DNA from: Rahnella aquatilis CIP 78.65 = ATCC 33071
GTDB lineage: Bacteria; Pseudomonadota; Gammaproteobacteria; Enterobacterales; Enterobacteriaceae
NCBI RefSeq assembly: GCF_000241955.1
Contig: NC_016818.1
Location: forward strand, 1,860,001-1,924,000
Reading direction: 5' to 3'
Length of the DNA: 64,000 bases
Of the stretch, positions 42,404-53,751 are shown one piece after another. Below the pieces are notes generated by a model, which saw nothing but the letters and a program-made list of their open reading frames with translations, had not been told where the DNA came from and did no database searches. Every line of letters starts with the position of its first letter. The first letter of the stretch is position 1. Made by a program: the position numbers and the translations under genes.

Positions 42404-43177
42404 ATGTCTCAGACATTACGGTTACAGGGGCGGGTTGCGCTGGTCACGGGCGGCGGTTCGGGCATCGGGCGGGCGGCCGCACTGGCATTTTCACGCGATG
42501 GTGCGAACGTCGTGGTGGCAGGCAGGCGGGAAGCAGAACTGCAGGAAACGGTGATGATGATCCGTGAACGCGGCGGTGATGCCCTGGCGGTGCCGACCGA
42601 TGTGTCAGACAGCGCACAGGTCCGGCACCTTATTGCCGCGACGCTGGCGCATTACGGGCGACTGGACGCCGCGTTTAATAACGCGGGTGTGGAAGGTTTT
42701 GCGCCGGTCAGTGACATGACAGAAGCAGAATTTGACCGGGTGATTGCCACCAATCTGAAAGGCGTCTGGCTGTCCGTGAAATATCAGCTGGAAGCCATGA
42801 CTGCCGCAGGGTGTGGCGGCGCGATTGTGAATACCTCTTCCTGGCTGGCGCACGGAGCAAGTATTGGCTCTGCGGCGTATTCCGCCAGCAAAGGCGGACT
42901 TGACGCGATGATCCGCGCTATAGCACTGGAAACCGGCGCGCAGAATATCCGCATCAATAACGTTAATCCCGGCATTATCGATACCCCCATGGCGCGGCGG
43001 CTGGGAGCCAATGAAGAAACACTGATCCCTTTTGTGCGTATGACCCCGGCAGGGCGCGTGGGCCAACCGGCAGATGTCGGCGATGTGGTGGCGTGGTTGT
43101 GCAGTGATGAAGCGAGGTTTGTGACCGGTCAGAATCTGCTGGTGGATGGCGGATTCACGGTGGCAGGGCTGCGCTAG
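42404..43177 (+). CDS. short-chain dehydrogenase/reductase (SDR)
   Basis: Classical SDR of 257 residues. NAD(P)-binding TGGGSGIG (15-22), NNAG, active-site serine in NTSS, and Y159-x3-K163 in YSASK are all present, ending with the usual LVDGGFTVAG tail. The substrate is unknown; related proteins are annotated as glucose or alcohol dehydrogenases. Probably activated by the divergent LysR regulator. Confidence 0.9.
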   Translation: MSQTLRLQGRVALVTGGGSGIGRAAALAFSRDGANVVVAGRREAELQETVMMIRERGGDALAVPTDVSDSAQVRHLIAATLAHYGRLDAAFNNAGVEGFAPVSDMTEAEFDRVIATNLKGVWLSVKYQLEAMTAAGCGGAIVNTSSWLAHGASIGSAAYSASKGGLDAMIRAIALETGAQNIRINNVNPGIIDTPMARRLGANEETLIPFVRMTPAGRVGQPADVGDVVAWLCSDEARFVTGQNLLVDGGFTVAGLR

Positions 43178-43225
43178 ATAAGACGAAAAAAGACGGAGGC
43201 CCAGGGACGGGTGTCTGTCTGCATA

Positions 43226-43247
43226 AAATCTGAAGCCGATCACAATT
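43226..43247 (+). promoter_or_regulatory. CRP site upstream of the beta-glucoside operon
   Basis: AAATCTGAAGCCGATCACAATT matches the 22-bp CRP consensus at most positions, with a perfect right half (GATCACA) and one change in the left TGTGA. A TATTAC-like -10 about 30 bp downstream would make this a class II activated promoter. Confidence 0.6.
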
Positions 43248-43315
43248 TCATCATCCGGCGGATATTACGACTTGTTTCTGTTTACGATTCGCCAGAGAAT
43301 CCGGTTCAGAAAGCA

Positions 43316-43343
43316 GGATTGTTACTGTCTGACAGGCAAAACC
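43316..43343 (+). promoter_or_regulatory. RAT (ribonucleic antiterminator) of the bgl operon
   Basis: GGATTGTTACTG...CAGGCAAAACC is an almost exact copy of the BglG/LicT-binding RNA element. Its 3' end (AAAACC) is shared with the left arm of the terminator that follows. Binding of the operon's own antiterminator (46947-47786) would block terminator folding when beta-glucosides are present. Confidence 0.92.
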
Positions 43344-43399
43344 TAAATTTCTCATTTCTTTGTATATGGCGAAGAAATGAGAAGTTTAGGTTTTTTTTT
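43338..43399 (+). terminator. leader terminator controlled by the RAT
   Basis: The left arm AAAACCTAAATTTCTCATTTCTT pairs almost perfectly with AAGAAATGAGAAGTTTAGGTTTT, then a run of T. It overlaps the RAT by six bases, the classic BglG switch. It lies about 85 bp ahead of the PTS gene. Confidence 0.92.
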
Positions 43400-43473
43400 G
43401 GCCTGAATTCAGGGGCCGGCCGCCCCTTTGAAACACAACGGCAATGTCGTGCACGACGCCATTACTCTGATGA

Positions 43474-46777
<3,304 letters not shown>

Positions 46778-46841
46778 TCTGCTCCCTGTCTTGAGGGACT
46801 TAAGGCCATCGTCACGTTCTGAGTGCAAAATTTACCCCTGA

Positions 46842-47786
<945 letters not shown>

Positions 47787-48025
47787 TCGTCCTGACCGCA
47801 CGCAGACGCAAAATTTGCATCGCGAAATATGACTGTTCACAATTTTTAATGACGGTTTTTTTTGCCACGGTTAGTGAGAACAGGTAGCATCCTTCGCCGT
47901 TATTGCACCAAAACAGTTCCGGCTAAAAAAACTACAGTGGGTAAACCCCATAAACGGCGGGGCTTGCAATCGTTTGCTTGCAGCACCCGGCGTCAGGTGA
48001 AGGTTATTTTGGAGAACAACTCATA

Positions 48026-49507
48026 ATGAAGTCTCATAAGAAAACGGCAGAGGCGAAGCACGCGGCTAAACGGCGCTGGCTGGACTCGCACGATCACGGT
48101 TATCACAAGAGTATGGGCAACCGTCAGGTTCAGATGATTGCCATTGGTGGTTCTATCGGTACCGGTCTGTTTCTCGGCGCGGGTGCGCGTTTACAGATGG
48201 CTGGCCCGGCGCTGGCTATCGTGTATGCGGTGTGTGGTATTTTCTCATTCTTTATTCTGCGTGCCCTGGGTGAACTGGTTTTACACCGTCCGACCAGCGG
48301 CAGCTTCGTATCCTATGCCCGTGAGTTTCTGGGTGAAAAAGCGTCTTATGTAGCAGGCTGGATGTATTTTCTTAACTGGGCGATGACCGGCATTGTCGAT
48401 ATCACCGCAGTGGCTCTGTACATGCACTACTGGGGAACCTTCGGTGATGTTCCGCAATGGATGTTTGCGTTGGGCGCACTGGCGATTGTGGCGACCATGA
48501 ATATGATCGGCGTGAAGTGGTTTGCTGAGATGGAATTCTGGTTTGCACTGATCAAAGTGGCGGCGATCGCTATCTTCCTGGTCGTTGGCGTGGTGTTCCT
48601 CGGCACCGGCAAACAACTGGACGGTAACACCACCGGCCTGCATCTGATCACCGACAACGGCGGTATTTTCCCGCACGGGCTGTTACCGGCGCTGGTTCTG
48701 GTGCAGGGCGTGGTCTTTGCATTTGCGGCCATTGAACTGGTTGGGACAGCGGCGGGCGAAACCAAAGATCCTGAGAAAGTGCTGCCGAAAGCCATTAACA
48801 GTGTGATCTGGCGTATTGCTTTGTTCTACGTCGGCTCCGTGGTGCTGCTGGTGCTGCTGCTGCCGTGGAATGCGTATCAGGCGGGACAAAGTCCGTTTGT
48901 CACCTTCTTCAGTAAGCTGGGCGTGCCTTACATCGGAACCATCATGAATATCGTGGTGCTGACGGCGGCGCTCTCAAGCCTGAACTCCGGTCTGTATTCC
49001 ACCGGTCGTATTCTGCGCTCCCTGTCGATGGGCGGTTCAGCACCGAAATTTATGTCGAAGATGAGTGCCCAGCAGGTGCCGTACGCCGGTATTCTGGTCA
49101 CTGTCGGCATTTACGTCATCGGTGTTATCCTCAACTACTACGTACCTTCACAAGTGTTTGAGATCGTCCTGAACGTTGCGTCACTCGGCATTCTCAGTTC
49201 ATGGGCTTTCATCATTGTCTGTCAGATGAAACTGCGTACCGCCATCAAGGAAGGGCGTGCGAAAGACGTTTCCTTCAAGATGCCGTGGGCACCGGTAACC
49301 TCATGGCTGACGCTGGCGTTCCTGGCGGGCGTGCTGATCCTGATGGCATTTGACTACCCGAACGGCACCTACACGGTGGCGACCATCCCGGTGCTGATCC
49401 TCCTGCTGGTCCTGGGCTGGATTGGTCTGCGCAAACGTGCTGCTGAAGTGCATGCCGAACAGGCTGCACACGAAGAAGCGCATCAGAAAAGTGTTGAAGC
49501 GCAGTAA
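48026..49507 (+). CDS. ansP: L-asparagine permease
   Basis: APC-superfamily amino acid permease of 493 residues with 12 membrane segments, very close to E. coli AnsP (499). Shared blocks include AAKRRWLDSHDHGYHKSMGNRQVQM, GGSIGTGLFLGAGARL and AVALYMHYWG. The start is ATG 48026 (MKSHKK) with GGAG about 11 bases upstream. A TTG-started frame from 47978 is less likely. Its upstream gap holds one NtrC-like half-site (47904-47913) but no sigma-54 promoter. Confidence 0.95.
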   Translation: MKSHKKTAEAKHAAKRRWLDSHDHGYHKSMGNRQVQMIAIGGSIGTGLFLGAGARLQMAGPALAIVYAVCGIFSFFILRALGELVLHRPTSGSFVSYAREFLGEKASYVAGWMYFLNWAMTGIVDITAVALYMHYWGTFGDVPQWMFALGALAIVATMNMIGVKWFAEMEFWFALIKVAAIAIFLVVGVVFLGTGKQLDGNTTGLHLITDNGGIFPHGLLPALVLVQGVVFAFAAIELVGTAAGETKDPEKVLPKAINSVIWRIALFYVGSVVLLVLLLPWNAYQAGQSPFVTFFSKLGVPYIGTIMNIVVLTAALSSLNSGLYSTGRILRSLSMGGSAPKFMSKMSAQQVPYAGILVTVGIYVIGVILNYYVPSQVFEIVLNVASLGILSSWAFIIVCQMKLRTAIKEGRAKDVSFKMPWAPVTSWLTLAFLAGVLILMAFDYPNGTYTVATIPVLILLLVLGWIGLRKRAAEVHAEQAAHEEAHQKSVEAQ

Positions 49508-49528
49508 TTTGTTTCGCAAATTTTCAGC

Positions 49529-49556
49529 AAAGGGCTGCCATAAAGGCGGCCCTTTT
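49529..49556 (+). terminator. terminator of ansP
   Basis: AAAGGGCTGCC (49529-49539), loop ATAAA, GGCGGCCCTTT (49545-49555) with one U-G pair, then T residues. The IS200-type element begins about 10 bp further on. Confidence 0.85.
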
Positions 49557-49565
49557 TGTCTATAG

Positions 49566-50271
49566 AAAACCCCCAGCTAGGCTGGGGGTTCCGTAAAGCT
49601 TCCAGCTTTGAGCCGGATATAAAAACCCCTTTTGATTTGTTAAAACACCTTGCGGTCTGGCAACTGCATTGGTCAAACAAGAAATCAAAAGGGGGTCCCA
49701 ATGGGGGACGAAAAGAGCTTAGCGCACACCCGATGGAACTGTAAATATCACATAGTTTTCGCGCCTAAATACCGAAGGCAGGTCTTCTACGGCGAGAAAC
49801 GCCGTGCAGTAGGGAGTATTTTAAGAAAACTGTGTGAATGGAAAAATGTGCACATTCTGGAAGCAGAATGCTGTGCAGATCACATCCATATGCTTGTGGA
49901 AATCCCGCCGAAGATGAGTGTATCGAGCTTCATGGGGTATCTGAAGGGCAAAAGTAGTCTGATGCTATATGAACAATTTGGTGATCTTAAATTCAAATAC
50001 AGGAACAGGGAGTTTTGGTGCCGAGGGTATTATGTAGATACAGTGGGTAAAAATACATCGAAGATCCAGGAATACATAAAGCACCAACTGGAGCAGGATA
50101 AACTAGGGGAACAGTTATCAATCCCGTATCCAGGGAGCCCGTTTACGGGCGGTAAGTAACGAATTTGGATGCAAATGTCAGATTGCTATGCGCCTGTTAG
50201 GGCGCGGCTGGTAACAGAGCCTTACAGGCGCATATGAAAAACCTCCGGCTATGCCGGAGGATATTTATTCT
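49566..50271 (+). mobile_element. IS200/IS605-family element, IS1541-like
   Basis: About 706 bp without terminal inverted repeats, carrying a single tnpA. Each end has a hairpin: AACCCCCAGC/GCTGGGGGTT at 49568-49590 (left) and CCTCCGGC/GCCGGAGG at 50242-50260 (right). These subterminal hairpins are what the transposase recognises in single-stranded DNA. A third inverted repeat (49625-49638 with 49682-49696) buries the tnpA ribosome binding site, keeping transposase synthesis low. It lies between ansP and the 50356 gene and interrupts nothing obvious. Exact ends are estimated. Confidence 0.88.
49701..50159 (+). CDS. tnpA: IS200/IS605-type transposase TnpA
   Basis: HUH-type single-strand transposase (Y1) of 152 residues, full length and apparently intact. 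The HUH motif is H61-I-H63 and the nucleophilic tyrosine is Y125 in EYIKHQ. The sequence is nearly that of the IS1541/IS200 transposase. The start ATG 49701 follows AAAAGGGGG, which lies in an inverted repeat that would sequester it. Confidence 0.95.
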   Translation: MGDEKSLAHTRWNCKYHIVFAPKYRRQVFYGEKRRAVGSILRKLCEWKNVHILEAECCADHIHMLVEIPPKMSVSSFMGYLKGKSSLMLYEQFGDLKFKYRNREFWCRGYYVDTVGKNTSKIQEYIKHQLEQDKLGEQLSIPYPGSPFTGGK

Positions 50272-50355
50272 TTCCGCACTGTAAAAAAATCCGAAACAGG
50301 CACAGCGTCTCTCTCCTTTGACTAGGCTTATTCTTTTGTTATGAGAGGCAAGCCT

Positions 50356-50553
50356 GTGTTGAAAATTGTTTTACACCTATTCTCCAGCCCGGAAAAGTTC
50401 CTCGGGCTGTTCAGTAACGCTGACATGGAAGACACGCTGGAAGAAGGCGAGCGTATTTTGATTGATGAAAACGGCACGGCGTCCGTCAATCTTGCCAATC
50501 AGGAGATGCAGGAAGACTTTGCCCGCCACGTCAAACGCATGAGCGTACTGTAA
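50356..50553 (+). CDS. hypothetical protein (about 65-70 residues)
   Basis: Small acidic cytoplasmic protein ending KRMSVL, with no recognised domain. The frame opens with ATG at 50341, but AGAGG (50344-50348) is well spaced for the in-frame GTG at 50356, which is preferred. Its TAA stop shares a base with the ATG of the next gene, so the two form a coupled pair. Confidence 0.6.
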   Translation: MLKIVLHLFSSPEKFLGLFSNADMEDTLEEGERILIDENGTASVNLANQEMQEDFARHVKRMSVL

Positions 50554-51359
50554 TGGCGACAGCGGTTTTCATGGTCTTAATGGTCTGCGGCTACTGGTAT
50601 ACCACCCGAGACATCTCATCACGCTTCAAACTTAAACGCACCTTCGGCTGGGACGTCTATTTTCTGGTGGCGCTGTATGGCTGTATTTTTGTCCTGCAGG
50701 GCGTGCTGGTGATAGCGCTGGTGTATCTGGCGTTGTGGGGGATTTCCGAGGTCATCAACTGGCTGCCTGCCTTGCCACATCTGCATCAGGATGTGCACTA
50801 CCAGCGTGATTTTATCAACTGGAGTTTTTTAGGCATTCAGGCACCGGTAGTTATTATGCTCGCGGTCTCCGTGATGCTGTGTCTGGTACGTACCACCTGG
50901 TCGCCGGGCCTGCGCCTCAATACGGCCGGACGCCGACAGTTGTACAAACAACTCACCCGCGCCAACGGCGTGGAGGGGCTGTTGTACCAGTGTATGGAAG
51001 AGGGCGATATGGTGTTCATCACGTTACAGTCGCGGCGTGTGTACGTCGGCATGGTACATACCGCAAAGTTCGAAACCAGTTCGTCGGACAACGTGGTGGT
51101 GATCCCGATGATCAGCGGTTATCGCGATAAAGAAACGCTGGAGCTGCGCGTGGAGCATAATTATGCCCGCTATTATCAGGAACATGGCATCACGCCGGTG
51201 TCAGAGCCGGTGAGTGCACTGAAGTTTCGCAAGGTGATTTTACTGAGCCAGATAGAGACGCTGTCGCTGTTTGATCCTTCAAGCGCCTGCGCGTTCAGGA
51301 AGCTTATTCCGCTGGTTGAGGAAGAAATGGCCCGGAAAATTGGTGAGAAGGACGCCTGA
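50553..51359 (+). CDS. hypothetical membrane protein with cytoplasmic domain
   Basis: A 268-residue protein with three hydrophobic segments in its first half (about 1-16, 34-64 and 93-113), then a soluble domain of about 150 residues. That domain contains a beta-rich stretch (VFITLQSRRVYVGMVHTAKFE, NVVVIPMISGYR) and a helical end. No family recognised. It is translationally coupled to the 50356 gene. Function unknown. Confidence 0.75.
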   Translation: MATAVFMVLMVCGYWYTTRDISSRFKLKRTFGWDVYFLVALYGCIFVLQGVLVIALVYLALWGISEVINWLPALPHLHQDVHYQRDFINWSFLGIQAPVVIMLAVSVMLCLVRTTWSPGLRLNTAGRRQLYKQLTRANGVEGLLYQCMEEGDMVFITLQSRRVYVGMVHTAKFETSSSDNVVVIPMISGYRDKETLELRVEHNYARYYQEHGITPVSEPVSALKFRKVILLSQIETLSLFDPSSACAFRKLIPLVEEEMARKIGEKDA

Positions 51360-51378
51360 AATAAGGCGTCCGCATGCA

Positions 51379-52068
51379 TTACACGATAGTGAAGCTGAAA
51401 TCACTCAGTCCTTCGATACCGCCGGTGATCACGTCACCGCGCACGACCGGGCCAACACCTGCCGGCGTACCGGTATAGATCACATCACCCGGCTTGAGTT
51501 CCACCGCCTGAGACAGATAGCTGATAACGTCCGCTACCTGCCAGATCTGGTCGCTCAAATCACCGCGCTGACGTTTCTCACCGTTCACGTCGAGCCAGAT
51601 TTTACCGGCCGCCGGATGACCTGTCTGACTCACCGGCAGCAGCGGATTCGCCGGTGCGGAAGCATCAAACCCTTTGGCGAAATCCCACGGACGTCCCAGT
51701 TTCTTGGCCTGTGCCTGAATATCTCGACGGGTCAAATCCACACCCACGGTGTAACCCCAGACGTGTGACAGCGCGTCTTCAGCGGCAATATTTTTACCGC
51801 CTCTGGCGATCGCGACGACCAGTTCCACTTCATAGTGCAGGTCTTCGGTCAGGCTCGGATACGGCACATTGCCGCTGGCGGGAACCACGGCATCAGCCGG
51901 TTTGCCAAAGAAAAACGGCGGTTCGCGATCGGGATCATGACCCATTTCACGGGCATGCTCGGAATAGTTACGGCCAACACAATACACGCGGCGCAGCGGG
52001 AAACGGGCGCTCTGGCCTTCGACGGCGAGAGACGGAACTTCAGGTGCAGCAATTACATAGTCAGTCAT
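51379..52068 (-). CDS. fumarylacetoacetate hydrolase family protein
   Basis: A 229-residue FAH-fold enzyme with metal-binding acidic residues in LHYEVELVVAI and the RNYSEHAREMG and GVGPV motifs. The family covers fumarylpyruvate hydrolases, acylpyruvases and oxaloacetate decarboxylases, so the exact reaction is open. Start is ATG 52068; an in-frame GTG at 52077 is less likely. Same strand as the dehydrogenase at 52161, 92 bp downstream of it. Confidence 0.88.
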   Translation of the reverse strand: MTDYVIAAPEVPSLAVEGQSARFPLRRVYCVGRNYSEHAREMGHDPDREPPFFFGKPADAVVPASGNVPYPSLTEDLHYEVELVVAIARGGKNIAAEDALSHVWGYTVGVDLTRRDIQAQAKKLGRPWDFAKGFDASAPANPLLPVSQTGHPAAGKIWLDVNGEKRQRGDLSDQIWQVADVISYLSQAVELKPGDVIYTGTPAGVGPVVRGDVITGGIEGLSDFSFTIV

Positions 52069-52160
52069 CGTATTCACTTCACAAAGTTATCGAATTAACA
52101 TATTTGCAAAGCGAATCAACATTGACCAGTAAATTTATGTTACTGGTCAATGTGTCCCTG

Positions 52161-52955
52161 TCAGGCTTTGTAACGCGGTGCGGCATGAGCCTGCAGGAAG
52201 TTCGGCACCATCGCACCGCGCAGGGCATCAAAATCGTCCCACTGTTTTTCGTCCTGCAATGGCGGAATGGTGACTTTTTCTTTGCGGTCAAAGCCCAGCA
52301 AGGCGGCATCCACCAGCTCACCCACTTCCATCACGCCCGGCACTTCATCGATATTTTTGCCCGAACGTTCCCAGATTTCCGTACGCGTCGCGGCAGGCAG
52401 CACCGCCTGAACGTACAGGCCGCGTGCGGCCATTTCAAACTGCAGCGTCTGGCTGAAGGTCAGCACAAAGGCTTTGGTGGCAGAATACACCGCAGATTGC
52501 AATTCCGGGATCAGCGCCATCACGGACGCGATATTAATGATCGCGCCGTCAGGATGTTTGATCAGACCATCAAACGCCACGCGGGAAAGGCGCGCAACTG
52601 AGGTGACGTTCAGGGTGATCAGATTCTCAATGGCATCGGCGTCGCTGTTTTCAAAACCGGCTTTCAGCGAAGCCCCGGCGTTATTTATCAGCAGGGAAAT
52701 CTGCGGCGTGGCGCGGATAAAATCCTCAACGCGGGCTAAATCTTCGCTGCGGGTTAAGTCCGCGGGCAACACGGTGATTTTTACACCGGTTTCATGTTGC
52801 AGGCGTTCAGACAGGGTTTTCAGGCGTGCGGCATCACGGGCAACCAGCACTAAATCATAGCCCCGTTTCGCCAGACGGTCGGCGTAAGTGGCACCGATGC
52901 CGCTTGATGCGCCGGTGATTAAGGCCACGGACTGAGAGCGAATTGTATCTGACAT
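52161..52955 (-). CDS. short-chain dehydrogenase/reductase (SDR)
   Basis: Classical SDR of 264 residues: TGASSGIG cofactor motif (14-21), NNAG (91-94), and active-site Y157-x3-K161 in VYSATKAF. The substrate is unknown. Divergent from the HxlR regulator gene, with two matching operators in between, so it is the likely target of that regulator. Confidence 0.9.
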   Translation of the reverse strand: MSDTIRSQSVALITGASSGIGATYADRLAKRGYDLVLVARDAARLKTLSERLQHETGVKITVLPADLTRSEDLARVEDFIRATPQISLLINNAGASLKAGFENSDADAIENLITLNVTSVARLSRVAFDGLIKHPDGAIINIASVMALIPELQSAVYSATKAFVLTFSQTLQFEMAARGLYVQAVLPAATRTEIWERSGKNIDEVPGVMEVGELVDAALLGFDRKEKVTIPPLQDEKQWDDFDALRGAMVPNFLQAHAAPRYKA

Positions 52956-52982
52956 GGTAGAACCTCGGCGGTGTTGAGTAAG

Positions 52983-53038
52983 TGGTTTAATAATAAAACC
53001 AGGTGATTTTTAGCACCGGTGGTTTTATAATGCAACCA
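52983..53038. promoter_or_regulatory. twin 19-bp operators between the SDR and HxlR genes
   Basis: Two sites of identical design TGGTT-N9-AACCA: TGGTTTAATAATAAAACCA (52983-53001) and TGGTTTTATAATGCAACCA (53020-53038). The second contains a perfect TATAAT -10 (53026-53031) for the HxlR gene. The first contains TATTAT on the minus strand for the dehydrogenase gene. Binding would repress both promoters. Confidence 0.65.
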
Positions 53039-53070
53039 GATTTTTTCCGACCCTATGAGCAGGAAGTGCC

Positions 53071-53517
53071 ATGAAACGAACCCGTCTGGAAAACACGCCG
53101 TGTCCGGCTGGCCGTGCGCTGGATTTAATCGGCGACTGGTGGACATTGCTGATTGTCCGCGACGCGATGTACGGCATCTCGCGATTCAGCGAATTCCAGC
53201 GCAGTCTGGGGGCGGCGAAAAACATTCTCAGCACCCGCCTGAAAGCGCTGGTCGCCGAAGGGATTATGAAGATTGAACCGGCGGCAGATGGCTCGGCGTA
53301 TCAGGATTACGTGCTGACCGAAAAAGGGCGGGCGCTGCAACCGGTGCTGGTCGCGCTGGGGCAGTGGGGAAGTGAATATTTGTTTGAAGAAGGCGAAGCC
53401 TGTACGCAACTGGTGGATAGTGAAAACCGCCAGCCGCTGCGTAAGCTGGAAATTCATGCGCAGGACGGGCGGGTACTGGAAAGCCGGGATATTACGCCGA
53501 TTATTCCTGAGATTTAA
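53071..53517 (+). CDS. HxlR-family transcriptional regulator
   Basis: A 148-residue winged-helix regulator with the HxlR core CPAGRALDLIGDWWTLLIVRDAMYG. The conserved cysteine C11 (ENTPCPAG) is the residue that senses reactive electrophiles or disulfide stress in family members such as HypR and QorR. Its 5' leader is about 30 nt with AGGAAG before the ATG. Likely represses itself and the divergent dehydrogenase. Confidence 0.9.
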   Translation: MKRTRLENTPCPAGRALDLIGDWWTLLIVRDAMYGISRFSEFQRSLGAAKNILSTRLKALVAEGIMKIEPAADGSAYQDYVLTEKGRALQPVLVALGQWGSEYLFEEGEACTQLVDSENRQPLRKLEIHAQDGRVLESRDITPIIPEI

Positions 53518-53523
53518 TTCAGA

Positions 53524-53716
53524 GCTCGATCGGCTCCTCCCCTGCGAAGGGGAGGAGCAGAAAGCAAAACCCGCAATGGCTCGATCGGCTCCCTCCCCTG
53601 CGAAGGGGAGGGTTGGGGTGGGGTATTAAAGCGAAATCAATAAGTTGAAGTTTGCACTGACCAGGTATCAGCCCTTAAAACCCCCTCCCGGCTCCCCCTT
53701 CGCAGGGGGAGGAGCA
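53524..53716. repeat. REP-like hairpin cluster (three units)
   Basis: Three GC-rich hairpins of one family: GCTCCTCCCC-TGCGAA-GGGGAGGAGC (53533-53558), CCCTCCCC-TGCGAA-GGGGAGGG (53591-53612), and an inverted unit CTCCCCC-TTCGCA-GGGGGAG (53692-53711). Units 1 and 2 share the flank GCTCGATCGGCTC. The arrangement is like a BIME. A single related unit occurs at 61312-61331. No linked REP-associated transposase is in the window. Confidence 0.75.
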
Positions 53717-53751
53717 AGGCCAAACCCCGGCTTACAGGAGCAAACAAAGCC

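Noticed and set aside
47904..47920. NtrC-like half-site upstream of ansP (TGCACCAAAACAGTTCC)
   Set aside because: Only the left half matches, and no sigma-54 promoter with GG-N10-GC spacing was found before ansP.
53524..53716. CRISPR-like array
   Set aside because: Units are palindromic, irregularly spaced and partly inverted, which fits REP elements and not a CRISPR array; no cas genes are present.
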